A stretch of DNA of 7,330 nucleotides from Chloroflexota bacterium (GCA_021788565.1 JAJYKO010000256.1:1-7330); one strand, 5' to 3'. Shown: positions 1-6,382, counted from the first letter of the stretch. Numbers and translations are program-made. Notes: generated by a model from the letters alone, not told the origin.

Positions 1-2894
1 TTGCTGATGGTCTGGAGCAGAGCCAGCCTCACCGCCAGGGCGGCCGCCATCTGCTCCCCTCCGGAGAGCTGTTTGAACTCCCTGTCCTCGGTCCGTATCC
101 GGGTGCGGATCCCGTAGTCGTCGCCCCACTCCAGGGAAACGGTCGGTTGTCCCAGCAGCTCCCGATAGAGGCCGGTGGCGCGATCTGAGATGCGGCGGCG
201 CAGGGCCTTGCCGATCTCGGGGCCCGCGGACTTGAGGGCCGACCGTATCGCCTCGACGGCGTCCCTGAGCTGCCGGGAATCGGCGGCCTGCTTCTGGATC
301 GCCTCCATCTCCTCCTTGCGCGCGCGCAGGGCGGCGAGCTCCTTCAGGAGCCGCTCCTCTTCGCGTCGCTTCAGGTCCATCTCCGTCCGGATGGCCGCGA
401 TCTCCCCGCCCACCTCGTCCAGCTTCCGGCGCATCGCCAGGTGTTCTGCCTCGTCGTACGAAGCCCTCAGGGCTTCCTCGGCGCTCGCGGCCGTCTTTAG
501 TACTTCCGCGGCCTGCTCGAGCTCCTGGACCGCCTTCTGATGGTCCGCTCGCCGCGCCTCCACCCGCCCCGCTTCCTGCTCGTTGGCCAGGAAGCTGTTG
601 TGGGCGGATTGGTTGCGGTCCCGCTGATCGGTCGCAGCCGCGATCTCGTCTTCCAGCTGCGCAAAGGGCTCCAGGGCTCGCCTCGCGTCCTCTTCGACAG
701 CTCGCGCCTGGGCGACGGCCTTTTCGGCCTGCTCCCGCGTCCTCTCGGCGCCGGGCCGCTCCTGCGCGACCCGCTGTCGCAGGAAGGCAGCCTTGCCCCG
801 GGGGTCATCCATCTCGGCGAGGTATGCCCGCGCCGCCGCCAGGGTTTCCTCGATACCCGCGGCCGACTCGACGGCACCGCGCAGTTCTTTCAGGACGGCA
901 CGCTCCCGCTCCAGGACTTCGGTTGTTTCCTCCGCCTGGCTCCGCCAGCCGGTCTCGCCGCTCACCACCTTCCAGGCGGCTTCGGCCCGCGTGAGCCTGG
1001 GCACTAGGTCCCCGATCGCGGCCTCCACACGTGCTCGTTCAGCCGGTATGCTGGAGAGCTCGGCGTGCAGCTTCTCCAGCCGCTCGACCTCCGACCCCAG
1101 CTTGGCCCGCGAGTCAATCATCTGCTGGAATTGGCGCTCCAGGTCCGGCAGCCGGGAGAAAGAGCGCTCGGCCGTCCGGGCCTCGGATAGCTCCATCTCA
1201 GCCGCCGCGAGGTGGTTCCGCGCTGCGTCTAGCTCGGAGGCGGCGGTGAAGATCACGCCGTCGAAGTGGGTGTCCAGGGAGAGCTCACCGCGTAGGTTGA
1301 GGCAGCGCTCGTGGAAGAAGGGGCAGAGGCCGCCTTCCACCTGGGCGCGGGTGCGCCGGGCCTCTTTGTGGCGCGCCTCCAGCGCGGCGAAGTCGGCGGC
1401 AGCCGCATCCCTTTCCCGCTGGCGCGCCGCGGCAAGGGATGCGACAGGCTCCAGGGGGCGAAGCTGTGCGATCTGAGCCTCCAGTTGCTCGGTCCCATTT
1501 TGAAGCTGTGCTAGCTGTCCGCGGGCCTCCACCAGGCCTTCGCCGCCCTGCTTCAGGGCGAGGGATTGCTGATCCAACCGCGCCCGTTCGTCCCGCAGGG
1601 AGCGCTCCTTCTCACGGAGACCTTCCAATTCCGCTGCCACCGGCTTCTCCGCCTCCACCTCGGAGAGCCGCAGCTGCGCCTCCTGCAGACGGCCCTCCGC
1701 GGCCCTCACGCGCCCCTCGACGGCCGTCGACTGATTCGTGGCCTCGTCTCTCGCACGCAGCCGCTCCTGGGCGTCCCGCACCGTTCTTTCCCGCATCTCC
1801 TGCTCGGACACCAGTTGCTGCAGCTCCGCGGTGGCCTTCTCGTCCGCGGCGAGGTCGTCGAGCTTCTTGGCGGCCGCCTGGCGCTTCTGCTCCCACTCGA
1901 AGGCGTTTCGTCCCGCCATCTCGGCCTTGTGGCGGAGGTCGTCTCGCTCCTTTCGGCGGCCTTCCAGCTGACGCAGCCTCTCTGTGGCCTGTCGGCAGGC
2001 CACGTAGCCGGGCCGGCTCGCCTCCAGCACCCGTGCCGCCTCCTCCGCCTGGGAGAGCTGGGCAGCCATATCCTGCTGCCTTCGCTGGACGTCCTTCGAG
2101 CGAGCCTCAGCGAAGGATAGATCCGCCTCGGCGGACAGGATCGTCTGCCTGACCCTGTCCAGTTCGTCTCTCCTCGCGGCCAGCCCCTCCTGCTCGTGCA
2201 GAAGGGACTGAAGCTCCGTGCCAAGTCCCGCCTGCCGCTCGATCAGGCCCAGACGCTCGGCTTCCACCTCCGGAAGGCGTCGCACGTCCCCTTCCAGGAG
2301 GGCGGCTCGCCTGGCGGCTTCCTCGGCTTCGTCGCGGAACAGGCTGCTCACGGAGCGAAGGCCCTCCCAGGCGGCCTGGTAGTCCTCGATGCCCAGCAAT
2401 CGGTCGAACTTCTTGGCGCGAGTGGCTGCGCTCTCCAGGAATATAGCTGTGAGGGTGCCCTGAGGCGGCCCGATGGTGTCCTCGAACAATCTGGCGATGT
2501 CCGCTCCGGGCTCCAGATGGAACAGCTCCAGGAGCCAGCCGCGGACATCCGCCTCGCCCTCCGCGATCTTCTGGCCTAGCTCGTCGTAGACAGCCTGGGC
2601 GCTGCTGGAGCCGATCTTTCGGACGACGTCGAAGCTGCAACCTTCGCCGTCCTCCACGGTGACGGCGATGCTGCCGCTCTTCTCACCTTCTCTCACGAAG
2701 GCATCCAGCTTGTAGGGCCGATAGCCGAAGAGGGCATAGCCGATGGCTTCCAGGATGGTGCTTTTGCCTGCTCCATTCTCGCCGCAGACGGCATTGACAC
2801 CGGGAGCGAGCTCCACGGTGGTCGCAACGGCGTAGCTCTTGACGTTCTGGAGGACGACCTTGACTATGCGCAACCTGGGCGGCTGATCAGCCAT
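1..2894 (-). CDS. sbcC: SbcC/Rad50-type ATPase subunit of the SbcCD nuclease (3' partial)
   Basis: ATPase half of the SbcCD (Mre11-Rad50) complex, which uses ATP to open and cleave DNA hairpins and blocked ends in the cytoplasm. The frame is open for 964 codons with no stop to the window edge. Visible order: N-terminal ATPase lobe with Walker A GENGAGKST at residues 38-46 and a Q-loop glutamine near 145 (GPPQGTL); a long Glu/Arg/Ala/Leu/Gln-rich coiled coil from about 180 to 520; a hook apex CPFFHERC at 524-531; a returning coil to about 885; then the C-terminal lobe with the ABC signature LSGGEQ at 943-948. Walker B, D-loop and H-loop lie beyond the left edge; family members are about 900-1,050 residues, so probably under 100 are missing. 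The start is ATG, with GGAGG six bases upstream, and overlaps the sbcD stop by 8 bp. The odd point is the hook: the two cysteines are six residues apart instead of two. The family assignment is secure. Confidence 0.95.
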   Translation of the reverse strand, partial: MADQPPRLRIVKVVLQNVKSYAVATTVELAPGVNAVCGENGAGKSTILEAIGYALFGYRPYKLDAFVREGEKSGSIAVTVEDGEGCSFDVVRKIGSSSAQAVYDELGQKIAEGEADVRGWLLELFHLEPGADIARLFEDTIGPPQGTLTAIFLESAATRAKKFDRLLGIEDYQAAWEGLRSVSSLFRDEAEEAARRAALLEGDVRRLPEVEAERLGLIERQAGLGTELQSLLHEQEGLAARRDELDRVRQTILSAEADLSFAEARSKDVQRRQQDMAAQLSQAEEAARVLEASRPGYVACRQATERLRQLEGRRKERDDLRHKAEMAGRNAFEWEQKRQAAAKKLDDLAADEKATAELQQLVSEQEMRERTVRDAQERLRARDEATNQSTAVEGRVRAAEGRLQEAQLRLSEVEAEKPVAAELEGLREKERSLRDERARLDQQSLALKQGGEGLVEARGQLAQLQNGTEQLEAQIAQLRPLEPVASLAAARQRERDAAAADFAALEARHKEARRTRAQVEGGLCPFFHERCLNLRGELSLDTHFDGVIFTAASELDAARNHLAAAEMELSEARTAERSFSRLPDLERQFQQMIDSRAKLGSEVERLEKLHAELSSIPAERARVEAAIGDLVPRLTRAEAAWKVVSGETGWRSQAEETTEVLERERAVLKELRGAVESAAGIEETLAAARAYLAEMDDPRGKAAFLRQRVAQERPGAERTREQAEKAVAQARAVEEDARRALEPFAQLEDEIAAATDQRDRNQSAHNSFLANEQEAGRVEARRADHQKAVQELEQAAEVLKTAASAEEALRASYDEAEHLAMRRKLDEVGGEIAAIRTEMDLKRREEERLLKELAALRARKEEMEAIQKQAADSRQLRDAVEAIRSALKSAGPEIGKALRRRISDRATGLYRELLGQPTVSLEWGDDYGIRTRIRTEDREFKQLSGGEQMAAALAVRLALLQTIS

Positions 2895-4191
2895 TCGCGG
2901 CCTCCGTACCCTGGCTACTCTCGCCCGACGCCGCCCGCAACAGCGCCGAGGCCTCTCCGCGGACGAGGTCGGCTAGCTCTTGCGTCCCCTGTTCGGCGAC
3001 GACGCCCTGCTTCAATCGCTGGGCCAGTGCGGCCCAGGCCGAGGCCTGGTGTACCCACCGATCGTCGTTGGCGAACGGCTGTCGCAGTACCTCGATCTCC
3101 AGGGCCGCCAGGTCGAGCGATCCGTCCTCAGGGGTGCGAAGCTGGAAGTCGGTCTCATCCGTCTGATCGCGCAGCTGCACCACCAGCGGATGAAGAATCG
3201 AGACGAGCTCATTCTCCAGAAGTCCCATGTCCAGGTTGCGCCGATCGAATCGGAGCCGCCCGCTGAGGGTAAGATGGACGACGGGCGTTTCCTCGCTCGA
3301 CTGACTGGCCCACTCTTCAGCGCTTCGCCGCACGAGCTCCAATAGCTGCTCGGGGGTGGTGCATGGCTCCACGCTCACGCGATGGCGCAGGAACGGCCGG
3401 CGAGGCGGCTGGATGAGGCGCGCCGTGTGTTTCGGCTCAGCCTGGGTGTCGACTGTCACGTGCAGGAATCCTCGCTCCAGACCGACCTCGCCAGCGTTCC
3501 AGGTTTCCAGGGAGCCGGGGTTGTACACCCATCCCTCGCGCTCGTAGTGCTGGTGTATGTGGCCGAGGGCCACGTAGTCCACCAGACCACGGAGAGGCGA
3601 GAGCTGCTCCATGGTCAGCTCGGCCCGATAGTTGGGGACGACGCCATCCAACCCCCCGTGGAGCATGCAGATCGTGTAGGGATGGCTCCCGGCGTTCAGG
3701 GTGGCCAGCTGACGACCCAACTCCTCAATCCCTCGGGCAGTGCTCGCGCCGAGGTAGCGCATGCCGACGAGCCGGATCCCCCCCAGGTCTAGGTAGCTGC
3801 CGGTTCCGTCCTCGGAAGAGCAGGGAACCAGGCTGATGCCCTGAGGGGTGGCGGCGTCCAGGTAATATAGGAAGCCGTGGAGCCCCAGCGACTCGACCCA
3901 AGCTCGGCCCTGACCGTATCGAGCGCGGTCGTGGTTGCCGGCTATGTCGATTACCGGAATCCTGGCCCTGCGCAGATCTTCGAGGCCGAAGAGTGCCTGG
4001 TCGAAGGTGACAGGGTCGATGGTGGCCCGCTCGAAGAGATCCCCCGCGATGACCACGAATTCGACTCTCTGCCGGATGGCGTACTCCACGGCGTGATAGA
4101 AGGCCCGGGCAAAGTCGTCCGCCCTTTCCTTCCGGCCGTACTGCTCGTTCCCCAGGTGGACGTCTGCTATGTGAAGGAAACTGACTTTCAA
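2887..4191 (-). CDS. sbcD: SbcD/Mre11-type DNA repair nuclease
   Basis: Nuclease half of the SbcCD complex, a two-metal (usually Mn2+) calcineurin-like phosphoesterase with 3'-5' exonuclease and hairpin endonuclease activity. The 434 residues contain all phosphoesterase motifs in order: D10-x-H12 (HIADVHLG), GDLFE with D51, GNHDR with N86, H87 and D88, H178 (MLHGG) and GHIH with H211 and H213. A following segment around YNPGSLETWNAGE matches the end of the nuclease core. Residues from about 270 form the capping and SbcC-binding region and are less conserved; the acidic/Ser tail is probably disordered. Length is normal for SbcD (about 380-430). The start codon is TTG, chosen because the first beta strand (KVSFLHIADVHLG) begins directly after it; the ribosome site is only a G run four bases upstream. 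First gene of a two-gene operon with sbcC, whose start lies inside its 3' end. Confidence 0.95.
   Translation of the reverse strand: MKVSFLHIADVHLGNEQYGRKERADDFARAFYHAVEYAIRQRVEFVVIAGDLFERATIDPVTFDQALFGLEDLRRARIPVIDIAGNHDRARYGQGRAWVESLGLHGFLYYLDAATPQGISLVPCSSEDGTGSYLDLGGIRLVGMRYLGASTARGIEELGRQLATLNAGSHPYTICMLHGGLDGVVPNYRAELTMEQLSPLRGLVDYVALGHIHQHYEREGWVYNPGSLETWNAGEVGLERGFLHVTVDTQAEPKHTARLIQPPRRPFLRHRVSVEPCTTPEQLLELVRRSAEEWASQSSEETPVVHLTLSGRLRFDRRNLDMGLLENELVSILHPLVVQLRDQTDETDFQLRTPEDGSLDLAALEIEVLRQPFANDDRWVHQASAWAALAQRLKQGVVAEQGTQELADLVRGEASALLRAASGESSQGTEAANG
2901..2905 (-). promoter_or_regulatory. Ribosome binding site of sbcC
   Basis: GGAGG read on the minus strand, six bases before the sbcC ATG. 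It lies inside the last codons of sbcD, so sbcC translation can be re-initiated or coupled as ribosomes finish sbcD. It decides the ATG at 2894-2892 as the sbcC start over a TTG seven codons further in. Confidence 0.7.
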
Positions 4192-4213
4192 TGAGCCCCC
4201 GGTCCGTGCGCGA

Positions 4214-4302
4214 AGTTCTGAGTTCTGAGTTCTGGGTGCTGAGTCCTAAGGGGAGGACCCAGGACGCAGGACTCATGACTGATAGCTGATGACTGATAGC
4301 CG
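4214..4302. repeat. Array of twelve 7-bp units in the sbcD upstream region
   Basis: Nearly continuous 7-bp periodicity. Block A (4214-4248): AGTTCTG three times exactly, then GGTGCTG and AGTCCTA. Five bases (AGGGG) follow. Block B (4254-4274): AGGACCC, AGGACGC, AGGACTC. Block C (4275-4302), in the same 7-bp phase as B: ATGACTG, ATAGCTG, ATGACTG, ATAGCCG, which also reads as a 14-bp period with one mismatch. TGAGTCCT (4240-4247) at the end of A is the reverse complement of AGGACTCA (4268-4275) at the B/C junction, so an 8-bp stem with a 20-base loop can form. Such heptanucleotide repeats are known in intergenic DNA of some bacteria, for example the STRR families of cyanobacteria; family identity here is not established. 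No reading frame with coding features covers it. Confidence 0.85.
4240..4275. repeat. Inverted repeat inside the heptad array
   Basis: Arms TGAGTCCT (4240-4247) and AGGACTCA (4268-4275) are perfect 8-bp reverse complements around a 20-base, purine-rich loop. No T-run follows on either strand, so it does not look like an intrinsic terminator. If the sbcDC transcript starts near 4306, this hairpin would lie in its 5' leader, about 50-85 bases upstream of the sbcD start. It may also simply be a by-product of the repeats. Confidence 0.55.
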
Positions 4303-4312
4303 ACGGCTTCAA

Positions 4313-4322
4313 GTTGTACAAC
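4313..4322. promoter_or_regulatory. Perfect 10-bp palindrome GTTGTACAAC, possible operator
   Basis: The sequence equals its own reverse complement. It sits between the divergent genes, 32 bp upstream of the rightward -35 hexamer, and its right half overlaps the candidate leftward -10 (TACAAC). This position suits a dimeric regulator acting on the sbcDC promoter or on both. No regulator family can be named from the sequence, and chance is possible. Confidence 0.4.
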
Positions 4323-4342
4323 ACCAACCTTCGTTCTGGCAA
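4313..4342 (-). promoter_or_regulatory. Candidate promoter of the sbcD-sbcC operon
   Basis: On the minus strand, TTGCCA (4342-4337; five of six to the consensus -35) is followed by an 18-base spacer and TACAAC (4318-4313; four of six to the consensus -10). Predicted transcription would start near 4306, giving a leader of about 115 bases that contains the whole heptad array. It is weaker than the rightward promoter and is proposed mainly because the operon needs a start in this region. Confidence 0.35.
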
Positions 4343-4354
4343 TAGTAGAGGTCA

Positions 4355-4383
4355 TTTACATCGGCCCCGACGCCGGATATGAT
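4355..4383 (+). promoter_or_regulatory. Sigma-70-type promoter of the prepilin peptidase gene
   Basis: TTTACA (4355-4360) and TATGAT (4378-4383) each match five of six bases of the -35 and -10 consensus and are separated by the ideal 17 bases. A start near 4390 would leave a leader of about 30 bases before the ATG at 4422. It stands out against the GC-rich surroundings. Confidence 0.7.
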
Positions 4384-4412
4384 GTGCCCGTACCCAAGTC
4401 CTATCTGTCTTC

Positions 4413-4416
4413 GGAG
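4413..4416 (+). promoter_or_regulatory. Ribosome binding site of the prepilin peptidase gene
   Basis: GGAG five bases before the ATG at 4422. It supports this start over the ATG at 4379, which opens a different frame without family features and falls within the -10 region. Confidence 0.6.
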
Positions 4417-4421
4417 ATCGC

Positions 4422-5153
4422 ATGCTGCTTCTGTGGGCGCTTGCCGGCCTGCTCGGCGGCGCGCTTGTCAACCTGCTGATTTACCGCCTTCTTCAGATCG
4501 AGAGGGAGGCGGAACCCGTCGAGTCCTTCCGGCGAGCCGATCCACGCCCTCTCTTCTGCCGGTCCTTCGTTCTTTACGCGTTCGCTCGGCTGACCGGTCG
4601 CCCCAGCTGCGACGGTGGACCTGGAAGAACGGCCGGGCTCGTGGAACTCTCCACGGCCGTGGCCTTTGGCCTGCTGTATCTGCGCTTCGGTGCCGACCCC
4701 AGGCTGCTCCCGGCGAGCCTCTACAGCTGTGTTCTCGTGACGGTGTTCGTTGTGGATTGGCAGCGCCATCTGATCTTCGATCTCGTTACCTTTCCAAGCA
4801 TGGCTTTGAGTGTGCTGCTGACCCCCATCTTTTTCGGAATGCCGCTCGTCATGAGCCTGCTCGGTCTGGCAGTGGGAGGCGTCATCTTCGCCGTGCTCTA
4901 CGGAATCGGCTATCTGGTCTTTCGCAGGGAAGCGCTTGGGCAGGGTGACGTGAAGCTGGCAATGGTGCTGGGGGCGATGGTGGGTTTCCCCGCTATCGTG
5001 GTGGTGCTGCTTGTGACGAGCATAATCGGTGGCATTGCCGCCCTGGCGCTCGTCGTCAGCGGCCGGTCTGGCCGCGAGTATATGCCCTATGGTACCGCCA
5101 TGTGCCTGGGGGCCTTCGCCACCTTCTTTCTGAACGTGCCGTCGCTCCATTAA
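4422..5153 (+). CDS. Prepilin peptidase (A24 family, PilD-like), short form
   Basis: Membrane aspartyl protease that removes the leader of type IV prepilins or related pseudopilins at the cytoplasmic face. At 243 residues it is shorter than the classical PilD enzymes (about 260-290). It is strongly hydrophobic, with likely membrane segments near 2-22, 73-88, 96-111, 118-138, 142-166, 180-212 and 224-240. The catalytic aspartates are D112 (VVDWQRHLIFD) and D176 in GQGDVKLA, the family's GxGD motif. The N-terminus keeps the GxxxN..IYRL pattern (residues 12-23), and YMPYG (220-224) matches the usual C-terminal PFG motif. The cysteine-rich cytoplasmic loop that binds zinc in bifunctional PilD is eroded: only C46 and C63 remain, one from each expected CxxC pair. 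N-methyltransferase activity is therefore doubtful. No pilin or pilus assembly genes lie nearby, so its substrate is unknown. The family call is firm. Confidence 0.9.
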   Translation: MLLLWALAGLLGGALVNLLIYRLLQIEREAEPVESFRRADPRPLFCRSFVLYAFARLTGRPSCDGGPGRTAGLVELSTAVAFGLLYLRFGADPRLLPASLYSCVLVTVFVVDWQRHLIFDLVTFPSMALSVLLTPIFFGMPLVMSLLGLAVGGVIFAVLYGIGYLVFRREALGQGDVKLAMVLGAMVGFPAIVVVLLVTSIIGGIAALALVVSGRSGREYMPYGTAMCLGAFATFFLNVPSLH

Positions 5154-5159
5154 GGAAGT

Positions 5160-5189
5160 TTGACCCTGTGGTTGTAGATGTGCTAGCGT
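5160..5189 (+). promoter_or_regulatory. Candidate extended -10 promoter of the diguanylate cyclase gene
   Basis: TTGACC (5160-5165) is five of six to the -35 consensus. An 18-base spacer ends in TGC, followed by TAGCGT (5184-5189). The hexamer is weak (three of six), but the TG one base before it forms an extended -10. A start near 5196 leaves a leader of about 75 bases before the ATG at 5271. This gives the cyclase and the downstream aminotransferase a promoter separate from the prepilin peptidase gene. Confidence 0.5.
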
Positions 5190-5222
5190 GAGATTCCGGG
5201 TCGTCAGACAGGCGCGCCGATA

Positions 5223-5238
5223 GTGCCCATGCCGGCAC
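5223..5238 (+). other. Small hairpin in the leader of the diguanylate cyclase gene
   Basis: GTGCC (5223-5227) pairs with GGCAC (5234-5238) around a six-base loop; the overlapping TGCCGGCA (5230-5237) is itself a perfect palindrome, so alternative folds compete. It lies between the candidate promoter and the start codon, with no T-run after it. It could be a leader structure, a protein site or chance. It does not resemble the conserved core of a c-di-GMP riboswitch. Confidence 0.3.
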
Positions 5239-5270
5239 GGGTATCAGTGATGTTGTGAGAATAAGCTCAG

Positions 5271-6347
5271 ATGGAAGAACGCGGCGACAGGACATCCGTC
5301 AGCAAACCTGGCAGACGCTCGGGTTCCACGGGATCGGCATTGAGCATGGCACCGGAGTGGGACGAGCTTCTGGCGTCTACGCTCCAACTCGCTGCTGACT
5401 CCCTGGAGGCGCGCTGGTGCGCCCTCTTCCTTTTTGATGGGCACGGAAAGAGGCTGCGCCTGTCCAGGCTGTGGGCCGATGGTAAGGGTATCGTCTCTGG
5501 AAGACGCCCATCCTGGGCAGGTGAGCAGGAGCGCAGGGTTGCCGAAGGTGGAGACCCGCTGGTCGGCATCAGATCCAGGAGTGAGTGGCTGTGCAACCCC
5601 TCCCACTCCGGTGCAAAGGAGCCTTCTCCGGGGGTCTGCGTTCCAGTCGTGGTGGACGGCGAGGGCTTTGGGGCGCTCAGCCTGGTTCGCGACCCAGACG
5701 GAACGCCCTTCTCTCCACCGGAACTGGTCCGTGCCCAGATGATTGGCTACCAGATGGCGCTGTGTCTTCGCAACGGCATTCTCTTCCAGCGTGTCAACGA
5801 ACTGGCCAACAGCGACGGCCTCACCGGGCTTCACAACTACCGGTACTTCCAGGAACAGTTTGAGCTGGAGGTAGAGCGCGGTGGCAGGTATGGCAGGCCG
5901 GTTTCGCTGCTGATGATGGACATCAACGGCCTGAAACAGTACAACGATCTGTTCGGACATCCCCAGGGCGACGTCGCGGTTCGCCAGCTCGCGAAGACGA
6001 TCGAGCGCGCTGTTCGGCGGGTGGACGTCGTGTCGCGATACGGTGGCGACGAGTTTGCCATCATCCTTCCTGAAGCGGACGGCCCTCAGGCGCTGATGGT
6101 CGCCGCAAGAATCATTCGAGCGGTCCTCAACCAGCCCGCGGTCCCTGCCCCGGGCGGAGTATTGACCCAGAGCCTCTCGGTCAGCATCGGAGTGTCCTCG
6201 TTCCCAGAACCCGCGAAAAGCAAGGAGGAGTTGATCCGCCAGGCGGACGGTGCCCTCTACCATGCCAAGAAAGCCCGGATCGAGCGTATCCGGCTCTGGG
6301 AACCGGGGATCGAACTCGGGAATCAGCAGGAGGGATCCCCGATCTAA
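5271..6347 (+). CDS. GAF-GGDEF diguanylate cyclase
   Basis: Makes cyclic di-GMP from two GTP; a soluble cytoplasmic enzyme with no signal peptide or membrane segment. The 358 residues begin with a basic, Ser/Gly-rich tail (1-27), followed by a GAF sensor domain (about 30-168, ending in the typical GALSLVR...FSPPEL...QMALCLRNG pattern) and a GGDEF domain (about 175-342). The active site is intact: LTGLHN at 184-189, metal-binding D217, N225 and D226 in the YNDLFGH stretch, and GGDEF at 258-262. R249-x-x-D252 is the inhibitory I-site in its standard place, so product feedback is expected. The GAF ligand is unknown; C50, C108, H112 and C123 are notable but no known heme or metal pattern is seen. 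The ATG at 5271 is preceded by an in-frame stop and has only a weak ribosome site; M26 is an alternative start that keeps both domains. Probably co-transcribed with the aminotransferase 35 nt downstream. Confidence 0.93.
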   Translation: MEERGDRTSVSKPGRRSGSTGSALSMAPEWDELLASTLQLAADSLEARWCALFLFDGHGKRLRLSRLWADGKGIVSGRRPSWAGEQERRVAEGGDPLVGIRSRSEWLCNPSHSGAKEPSPGVCVPVVVDGEGFGALSLVRDPDGTPFSPPELVRAQMIGYQMALCLRNGILFQRVNELANSDGLTGLHNYRYFQEQFELEVERGGRYGRPVSLLMMDINGLKQYNDLFGHPQGDVAVRQLAKTIERAVRRVDVVSRYGGDEFAIILPEADGPQALMVAARIIRAVLNQPAVPAPGGVLTQSLSVSIGVSSFPEPAKSKEELIRQADGALYHAKKARIERIRLWEPGIELGNQQEGSPI

Positions 6348-6370
6348 TCCGCATCTACCACCTACCCCAC

Positions 6371-6376
6371 AGGAGG
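6371..6376 (+). promoter_or_regulatory. Strong ribosome binding site of the aminotransferase gene
   Basis: AGGAGG, a full match to the anti-16S core, six bases before a GTG codon at 6383. It fixes the GTG as the start of the aminotransferase although the codon is not ATG. It lies in the 35-nt gap after the cyclase stop. Confidence 0.85.
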
Positions 6377-6382
6377 CAACCA

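Noticed and set aside
175..2640. Many open frames of 60-240 codons on both strands within the sbcC region
   Set aside because: All lie inside the continuous sbcC frame, which carries the Walker A, hook and signature motifs. Their translations are low-complexity Arg/Ser/Pro/Ala sequences typical of shadow frames.
4214..4302. Possible CRISPR array
   Set aside because: Units are 7 bp and contiguous, without 25-40 bp repeats and unique spacers, and no cas genes are present.
3725..4342. 205-codon minus-strand frame covering the sbcD start and the heptad array
   Set aside because: Its N-terminal part is translated repeat DNA and the rest is a shifted frame of sbcD; no recognisable domain or ribosome site.
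4401..5150. 249-codon open frame on the minus strand opposite the prepilin peptidase gene
   Set aside because: Its His/Gln/Glu-rich translation is the usual antisense image of a hydrophobic membrane protein; the plus strand has the catalytic motifs, ribosome site and promoter.
5190..5270. Possible c-di-GMP riboswitch before the GGDEF gene
   Set aside because: The conserved GEMM core elements are not visible and the leader is only about 75 bases.
5154..5270. Intrinsic terminator after the prepilin peptidase gene
   Set aside because: The only stem-loop in the gap (5223-5238) is short and has no T-run on either strand.
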